From contig VSNO01000145.1 of NCBI GenBank assembly GCA_009774375.1, positions 1 through 11,576 on the forward strand: a stretch of 11,576 nucleotides of DNA, in the 5' to 3' direction. Below are positions 7,124 through 11,576 of this stretch, one piece after another (within the stretch, counting starts at the first letter, position 1; every line of letters starts with the position of its first letter). This DNA comes from Lachnospiraceae bacterium (lineage in GTDB: Bacteria > Bacillota > Clostridia > Lachnospirales > Lachnospiraceae). The notes beneath the pieces were generated by a model. It searched no databases, was not told where the DNA came from, and saw only the letters and a program-made list of their open reading frames with translations. The position numbers and the translations under genes are program-made.

Positions 7124-7190
7124 AATCTGTAAAGGTTTTGCACAGGAAATTTTTATCACAAAGAAAATAGAAGGAAGGTATGACTGCAGT

Positions 7191-7751
7191 ATGAGACCAA
7201 ATCCCAGACCACAGGAAATCTACAGACATTTCAAGGGAAAACTGTACCAGATCATCACGCTGGCGCGCCACTCGGAGGACGGTATGAAGATGGTGGTATA
7301 CCAACAGCTGTATGCGCCGTTTGAGGTATATGCGCGTCCCCTTGAGATGTTCATGAGCAGGATCGACGCCGGAAAATATCCCGATGCGAGACAGGCTTAC
7401 CGCTTTGAGAAAATGGGTCTGTCTCCGGAGGAGCATCGTGAAAGGGCGTCTGTGGAGACAGCGCCGGAGACCAGGGAGGAAAGCGCCGGCACGGAGTTAC
7501 CGGACGCAGGGGACGGGGAACATTTTGAACTGGATGCAGGGCTTGTGGATTTCCTGGATGCCGATTCCTATGAGAAGAAGCTTCAGATCCTCAGCGCGCT
7601 TCACCCAAGAATAACAGATGCTATGATTGACACGATGGCAGTGAGCCTCGATACCGAGGTGAAGGAGGGCGATATCGAGACCCGCTACAATGAGATCAAA
7701 AACTGCCTTCTGACGATGGAGCGTTTCGAGTGCAACCGGCTCAGGCAATAG
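7191..7751 (+). CDS. DUF1653 domain protein with helical C-terminal region
   Basis: 186 aa, cytosolic, function unknown. Residues about 11-58 match the DUF1653 pattern: YRHFKGKLYQI, then ARHSEDG, then VVYQQLY and ARPLEMF. This small beta-rich domain usually stands almost alone in proteins of 65-90 aa. Here a charged, low-complexity linker (about 78-112) joins it to a helical module (about 113-186) containing DFLDADSYEKKLQIL, ITDAMIDTMAVSLD and MERFECNRLRQ. The start ATG has AAGGAAGG 12 nt upstream. A four-codon frame (ATG at 7180, stop TGA at 7192-7194) overlaps this start and shares the same site. A glycosyltransferase gene begins 19 nt after the stop, so the two are probably co-transcribed. 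The sequence does not show how the products would cooperate. Confidence 0.85.
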   Translation: MRPNPRPQEIYRHFKGKLYQIITLARHSEDGMKMVVYQQLYAPFEVYARPLEMFMSRIDAGKYPDARQAYRFEKMGLSPEEHRERASVETAPETREESAGTELPDAGDGEHFELDAGLVDFLDADSYEKKLQILSALHPRITDAMIDTMAVSLDTEVKEGDIETRYNEIKNCLLTMERFECNRLRQ

Positions 7752-7770
7752 CAAGAATGGAGTGTTTATC

Positions 7771-8796
7771 ATGAAACTATTATCAATAGCGATACCCTGC
7801 TATAACTCGGCAGCGTATATGCGCAAGTGCATTGATTCCCTGCTTCCGGGCGGTGAAGATGTGGAGATCATCATCGTCAATGACGGTTCCACCGACAATA
7901 CACCGGACATCGCGGAGGAGTACCGGGAACGCTTTCCGGGGATCGTCAGGGTCGTGAACAAGGAGAACGGCGGTCACGGATCGGCTGTAAATGCCGGGAT
8001 CGAACATGCCAGAGGGCTGTATTTCAAAGTGGTGGACAGTGATGACTGGGTGAGTCAGAGCGCGTATGCACAGATCCTGGACAAGCTCGGGGAACTTCTT
8101 CAGAGTGGTAATTCCATCGATATGATGATCAGCAATTTCGTCTATGAGAAGGAGGGCGAGAAGCGCAGGAAAGTCATGAAATATCACCATGCGCTGCCGC
8201 GGGATGAGATCTTTACATGGAAGGACGTGCGCCACTTCAGGGTGGGACAGTATATACTGATGCACTCTGTCATTTACAGGACAAATCTGCTGCGGGATTG
8301 TGGATTAAGGCTCCCCGAGCACACCTTTTATGTGGATAACATATTTGTGTTCAATCCGCTGCCGTATGTCAGGACAATGTATTATATGGATGTGAATTTC
8401 TACCGTTATTTTATAGGGCGCGAAGATCAGTCTGTCAACGAACAGGTCATGATCGGGAGGATCGATCAGCAGATCAGGGTGAATGAGCTGATGGTAGATT
8501 ATTATGTGGCAGAGAAGCAGCATATTCTGGCAAATGGCAAAGTGAGGAAGTACATGGTCAACTATCTGGATATCATCACGACAGTGTCCTCTGTACTGCT
8601 GATCCGCTCCGGGCTTGAGGAAAACCTGGAGAAGAAAAGAGAACTCTGGCAGTACATTAAGACGAAGGACAAGGTGCTGTGGGCGCGCCTCCGCATGGGG
8701 CTGCTTGGAAACGCCATGAACCTTCCCGGAAAGCTGGGCAGGAAGATCACGGTCGACGGCTACAAGATCTGTCAGAGGATCTTCCACTTTAATTAA
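7771..8796 (+). CDS. Glycosyltransferase family 2 protein
   Basis: 341 aa, predicted GT-A fold enzyme that moves a sugar from a nucleotide-sugar to an acceptor on the cytosolic face. The N-terminal domain has LLSIAIPCYN (3-12), EIIIVNDGSTDNT (32-44), ENGGHGSAVNAGIEHARG (65-82) and the metal/nucleotide-binding VVDSDDWV (87-94, Asp89-Ser90-Asp91 as the DxD-type motif). These are standard GT2 motifs in order. The C-terminal third is basic, with no clear transmembrane helix, so any membrane contact would be peripheral. I chose ATG 7771, with GGAG 8 nt before it, over the in-frame GTG at 7762, which overlaps that site. It lies 19 nt after the DUF1653 gene. No other glycan genes are adjacent, so donor and acceptor cannot be assigned. 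No clear terminator follows. Confidence 0.93.
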   Translation: MKLLSIAIPCYNSAAYMRKCIDSLLPGGEDVEIIIVNDGSTDNTPDIAEEYRERFPGIVRVVNKENGGHGSAVNAGIEHARGLYFKVVDSDDWVSQSAYAQILDKLGELLQSGNSIDMMISNFVYEKEGEKRRKVMKYHHALPRDEIFTWKDVRHFRVGQYILMHSVIYRTNLLRDCGLRLPEHTFYVDNIFVFNPLPYVRTMYYMDVNFYRYFIGREDQSVNEQVMIGRIDQQIRVNELMVDYYVAEKQHILANGKVRKYMVNYLDIITTVSSVLLIRSGLEENLEKKRELWQYIKTKDKVLWARLRMGLLGNAMNLPGKLGRKITVDGYKICQRIFHFN

Positions 8797-8799
8797 TGC

Positions 8800-8828
8800 T
8801 TGTAATATTGCAGAAAAACAGGTATACT
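8800..8828 (+). promoter_or_regulatory. glyA promoter
   Basis: TTGTAA (8800-8805) and TATACT (8823-8828) are 17 nt apart, matching four and five of six consensus bases. It starts 3 nt after the glycosyltransferase stop codon and predicts a leader of about 47 nt. I see no purine or glycine riboswitch in so short a leader. Confidence 0.6.
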
Positions 8829-8881
8829 GAAACAGATTATATTGAAACAATGTAGAATATAGAGATACGGAGGAAGGATTC

Positions 8882-10120
8882 ATGTATTCACTTGATGAAG
8901 TAAGAAATGTAGACCCCCAGATCGCAGACGCCATCGTGGCGGAGCAGGAGAGGCAGAACAGCCACATAGAGCTGATCGCTTCCGAGAACTGGGTGAGCAA
9001 GGCAGTTATGGCGGCAATGGGAAGCCCGTTGACCAACAAGTACGCGGAAGGATATCCGGGAAAGAGATATTACGGCGGCTGCGAGTGTGTGGATGTCGTG
9101 GAAAATCTTGCCATTGAGCGCGCGAAGGAGCTGTTCGGATGCGACTATGCCAATGTCCAGCCGCATTCCGGAGCACAGGCGAACATGGCAGTACAGTTTG
9201 CCGTGCTGCAGCCGGGTGATACGATCATGGGGATGAACCTCGATCATGGCGGGCATCTCACGCACGGCTCACCGGTCAATATGTCCGGCAGGTATTTCCA
9301 TGTAGTGCCGTACGGTGTGGATGACAATGGCTTTCTTGACTATGACAGGATGCGTGAGCTGGCATTGGAGTGCAGGCCGAAGATGATCATTGCCGGAGCG
9401 AGTGCATATGCCAGAACGATCGACTTTAAGCGTTTCAGGGAGGTATGCGACGAGGTCGGCGCTGTGCTGATGGTTGATATGGCGCACATCGCGGGGCTTG
9501 TGGCAGCAGGGCTTCATCCGAGTCCGATGCCGTATGCGGATGTTGTGACGACCACGACACACAAGACACTGAGAGGACCGCGCGGCGGATTGATCCTTGC
9601 GAACAGAGAGGCGGCTGAGAAATACAATTTCAACAAGGCGATCTTCCCGGGGATTCAGGGCGGGCCGCTCATGCATGTGATCGCGGCAAAGGCAGTCTGC
9701 TTCCAGGAGGCTCTCGGCGATGCGTTCAGGTCTTATCAGCAGCAGATCATAAAGAATGCACAGGCGCTCTGTTCAGGACTGATCAGCAGGGATATCAGGA
9801 TCGTATCCGGAGGCACGGACAACCATCTGATGCTTGTGGATCTCACAACATATGATCTCACGGGCAAGGCCGTGGAGAAGCTGATGGATGAGGCACATAT
9901 CACATGCAATAAGAACACGATCCCCAACGATCCGAAATCACCGTTTGTCACGAGCGGCATCCGTCTCGGGACACCTGCTGTGACAAGCCGGGGCATGAAG
10001 GAGGACGATATGGATAAGATCGCGGAGGCGATCGCCATGGTCATTAAGGAGCAGGAAAACGGGATCGCCGGTGCAAGGGCGATCGTACAGTCACTGACGG
10101 ATCAGTATCCATTAATCTAA
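8882..10120 (+). CDS. glyA: Serine hydroxymethyltransferase
   Basis: 412 aa, the normal length for bacterial GlyA. This cytosolic PLP enzyme converts serine plus tetrahydrofolate to glycine plus 5,10-methylene-tetrahydrofolate, feeding one-carbon metabolism. Visible hallmarks are IELIASENW (29-37), NKYAEGYPGKRYYGG (52-66), HSGAQAN (95-101), VDMAHIAGLVAAG (198-210, with Asp199 for the PLP ring nitrogen) and TTTTHKTLRGPRGG (223-236). Lys228 is the Schiff-base lysine. NTIPNDPKSPFVTSGIRLGT (345-364) is also intact. The start has an excellent GGAGGAAGG ribosome binding site (8869-8877). A membrane-anchored GH3-like gene follows after 3 nt, so the two are almost certainly on one transcript. A tRNA-Gly gene lies about 1.4 kb downstream. 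Confidence 0.98.
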   Translation: MYSLDEVRNVDPQIADAIVAEQERQNSHIELIASENWVSKAVMAAMGSPLTNKYAEGYPGKRYYGGCECVDVVENLAIERAKELFGCDYANVQPHSGAQANMAVQFAVLQPGDTIMGMNLDHGGHLTHGSPVNMSGRYFHVVPYGVDDNGFLDYDRMRELALECRPKMIIAGASAYARTIDFKRFREVCDEVGAVLMVDMAHIAGLVAAGLHPSPMPYADVVTTTTHKTLRGPRGGLILANREAAEKYNFNKAIFPGIQGGPLMHVIAAKAVCFQEALGDAFRSYQQQIIKNAQALCSGLISRDIRIVSGGTDNHLMLVDLTTYDLTGKAVEKLMDEAHITCNKNTIPNDPKSPFVTSGIRLGTPAVTSRGMKEDDMDKIAEAIAMVIKEQENGIAGARAIVQSLTDQYPLI

Positions 10121-10123
10121 AGT

Positions 10124-11392
10124 ATGAAAGACGAAAAGACAAGCAGACGTGAGAGAAGGCGCAGGCGTCTGAGAAATCAGTTTCTTGCCTACCTGATACT
10201 GATCATCGTCATCATACTGGTACTGGCAGCAGGGTACTTGGGCGTCAAAGGTGTGCTTCGTTATCTGGATGACTATAATGATAAAGTAAACAGGGTGATC
10301 GAGGAGGCGGAATCCAGCATGGCGGTGGAGCAGGAAAGTGAACCTGAGCCGATCATACAGGAGGCGCCGGACGCAGGGACTGAGTACAACGAGGGATATT
10401 CATCTCCCGTGGATGCAGACCCGCTGGGCGGGCTGATCGAGTCGTTGCTGGGAAATATGACGACAGAGGAGATGGTTGCGGGTCTCTTCATCGTGTCGCC
10501 TGAAGATATTACAGGCGTCGGTACGGCAGTGCAGGCCGGCGAGGGGACAAAGACAGCGATCACACAAAATCCTGTGGGCGGACTTGTGTACGCGCCGAAG
10601 AACTTTAACTCGCCGGAGCAGTTTGCGGAGATGCTGACTAACACGAGAGGCTTCGCAAAGTATCCTGTCTTTACCGCCGTGCGCGCGGAGTGCGGCACAG
10701 CGGAGTTCGGACTGGAGGCGACAGCAAAAGCATCGGAGCTTGCCGATACAGACAGTGTCAGACAGGCATACGGGACTATTGCGGCAAAACTTACATCGTA
10801 TGGCGTCGATATGAACCTGGCGCCGGTGGCAGATATCACGCCGGAAGAAAGAACCTTCGGTTCGGATGCATCGGCGGCAGCGCCGCTTGTGGACGCGGCA
10901 GTGCAGGCGATGCAGGAGGCGGGGGTGAGCGCGGTGCTCCAGAAGTTCCCTGGGGCGGCGGCCGGTTCCAGATCGCTGGATGAACTGAAGAACAATGAGT
11001 TCGTCGCTTACAGCATGGCGGTCCAGAACGGTGTGGACTGTATCATGGTGTCCCATATCAGTGCGGACGGGGTGACCGGGGATGATACGCCGTCGTCCCT
11101 GTCGTCAGTCATGATCAGTGACGTGCTCAGAAATACACTGGGTTTTGACGGCGTGGTGATGACGGATTTTCTGGACGACAGTGCCATCACGGACAGCTAC
11201 AGTTCCGCTGAGGCTGCAGTGGCCGCCATACAGGCGGGCGCGGATCTGCTCCTGTCGCCTGAGGATTATCAGGAGGCGTATGAGGGCGTACTCCAGGCAG
11301 TCGCGGACGGTACGATCTCGCAGGAGCGTATCCACGATTCGATCTATCGGATCTACCGCGTCAAATATAAGAATGCGATAGATACACAATGA
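10124..11392 (+). CDS. Membrane-anchored GH3-like protein (NagZ-related, probably altered active site)
   Basis: 422 aa. A very basic N-terminus (residues 8-17) and one hydrophobic helix (about 19-40) predict a single-pass anchor with the domain outside the cell. A helical and acidic linker (about 50-100) leads to a GH3 N-terminal-type barrel (about 105-415). It shows NPVGGLVYAPKNFNSPEQ (149-166), YGVDMNLAPVADI (226-238), KFPG (274-277) and GFDGVVMTDFLDD (340-352). Asp348 aligns with the GH3 nucleophile. NagZ enzymes release N-acetylglucosamine from wall fragments. Three of their hallmarks are changed here: the DQEGGRV loop reads RAECGTA (187-193), KHFPGHGDT reads QKFPGAAAG (273-281), and the Asp-x-His acid/base pair is not visible. 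Activity is therefore doubtful, and it may bind glycan instead. It starts 3 nt after glyA with no clear ribosome binding site, suggesting translational coupling. Confidence 0.85.
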   Translation: MKDEKTSRRERRRRRLRNQFLAYLILIIVIILVLAAGYLGVKGVLRYLDDYNDKVNRVIEEAESSMAVEQESEPEPIIQEAPDAGTEYNEGYSSPVDADPLGGLIESLLGNMTTEEMVAGLFIVSPEDITGVGTAVQAGEGTKTAITQNPVGGLVYAPKNFNSPEQFAEMLTNTRGFAKYPVFTAVRAECGTAEFGLEATAKASELADTDSVRQAYGTIAAKLTSYGVDMNLAPVADITPEERTFGSDASAAAPLVDAAVQAMQEAGVSAVLQKFPGAAAGSRSLDELKNNEFVAYSMAVQNGVDCIMVSHISADGVTGDDTPSSLSSVMISDVLRNTLGFDGVVMTDFLDDSAITDSYSSAEAAVAAIQAGADLLLSPEDYQEAYEGVLQAVADGTISQERIHDSIYRIYRVKYKNAIDTQ

Positions 11393-11432
11393 CAGGTTAC
11401 TGATGAAAAATGGACGAAAATTCAAAAAACAG

Positions 11433-11461
11433 TTGACAGGCAGATCATAATGTAGTATAGT
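11433..11461 (+). promoter_or_regulatory. Promoter of the tRNA-Gly gene
   Basis: TTGACA (11433-11438, perfect consensus) and TATAGT (11456-11461, five of six) are exactly 17 nt apart. The predicted RNA start is near 11468, about 34 nt before the mature tRNA. A strong, near-consensus promoter is usual for stable RNA genes. Confidence 0.85.
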
Positions 11462-11497
11462 ATATCTTGTCCGTAAGGAAATGCGGATAAGATATAC
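11460..11497. repeat. 14-bp inverted repeat between tRNA promoter and tRNA
   Basis: Bases 11460-11473 pair with 11484-11497 over 14 bp, with a single G-T wobble (11469 with 11488) and a 10-nt loop. The left arm starts inside the -10 box and the right arm ends 4 nt before the tRNA. In DNA it could be an operator spanning the transcription start. In RNA only the part after about 11468 is transcribed, leaving a shorter hairpin of about 6 bp. Confidence 0.7.
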
Positions 11498-11501
11498 AGA
11501 T

Positions 11502-11574
11502 GCGATAGTGGCGTAGTTGGTAACGCGCGACCTTGCCAAGGTCGAGACCGCGGGTTCGAGCCCCGTCTATCGCT
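11502..11574 (+). tRNA. tRNA-Gly (anticodon GCC)
   Basis: A full 73-nt cloverleaf can be folded by eye. The acceptor stem is GCGATAG with CTATCGC. The D arm is GCGT/ACGC. The anticodon stem is CGACC/GGTCG with loop TTGCCAA, giving anticodon GCC, which reads GGC and GGU glycine codons. The T arm is GCGGG/CCCGT with loop TTCGAGC and one G-U pair. The discriminator base is T (U73), as usual for tRNA-Gly. The next bases are TT, so CCA is not encoded and must be added afterwards. The window ends 2 nt later, so further tRNAs of a cluster could follow. Confidence 0.97.
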
Positions 11575-11576
11575 TT

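Noticed and set aside
8305..9039. 244-aa minus-strand frame spanning the GT2-glyA junction
   Set aside because: It runs antisense through the ends of two well-supported genes and across the glyA promoter, with no initiation signals or domain.
10273..11056. Long minus-strand frames opposite the GH3-like gene (240 and 218 aa)
   Set aside because: The Ser/Ala-rich or Arg/His-rich composition is typical of the reverse complement of a GC-rich coding gene. The plus-strand protein has clear fold motifs.
11403..11450. 15-codon frame after the GH3-like gene
   Set aside because: It is short and Lys-rich with no convincing ribosome binding site, and it overlaps the strong tRNA promoter. Most likely chance.
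8882..11574. glyA near tRNA-Gly as a functional glycine island
   Set aside because: Both relate to glycine, but the tRNA has its own promoter and lies beyond an unrelated gene. Coincidence is the simpler reading.
1..11576. Mobile element, CRISPR array, phage or defence system
   Set aside because: I saw no transposase, integrase, Cas, restriction or toxin-antitoxin gene, no regular direct-repeat array, and no target-site duplications. The content reads as core chromosome.

Overview
The window looks like a stretch of core chromosome from a Gram-positive Clostridia, most likely a Lachnospiraceae. This is inference. It rests on moderate GC with AT-rich intergenic spacers, strong AGGAGG-type ribosome binding sites, a perfect CIRCE heat-shock operator, and the protein types present (MBOAT/SGNH pair, lipoprotein parvulin, HtpG with acidic insertions, DUF1653 protein). 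I see no transposase, integrase, phage gene, CRISPR array or toxin-antitoxin pair.

Left end (1-2721). Two minus-strand genes form an envelope O-acylation unit. An AlgI/DltB-like MBOAT acyltransferase (2362 to 929) is followed after 31 nt by an SGNH-hydrolase-fold protein (897 to beyond base 1, cut by the window edge). A divergent promoter region separates them from the plus-strand genes.

Protein folding block (2722-6211). A lipoprotein parvulin (PrsA/PpiC type) acts outside the membrane. Next comes a CIRCE operator overlapping a promoter, then htpG (Hsp90) in the cytoplasm, closed by a strong terminator. HtpG is unusually long, with two acidic insertions. The terminator is shared with an unrecognised convergent minus-strand gene (6748 to 6206).

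Middle (7191-8796). A DUF1653 protein with a helical C-terminal half lies 19 nt upstream of a family 2 glycosyltransferase, probably as one operon.

Right end (8800-11576). glyA (serine hydroxymethyltransferase) has its own promoter. A membrane-anchored GH3-like protein starts 3 nt after glyA and appears to lack several NagZ active-site motifs. A tRNA-Gly(GCC) with a near-consensus promoter and a long hairpin in its leader ends the window.

Nothing here amounts to a clear new system. The points most worth checking are CIRCE control of htpG, the HtpG insertions, the degenerate GH3 protein, the tRNA leader hairpin and the uncharacterised minus-strand gene.
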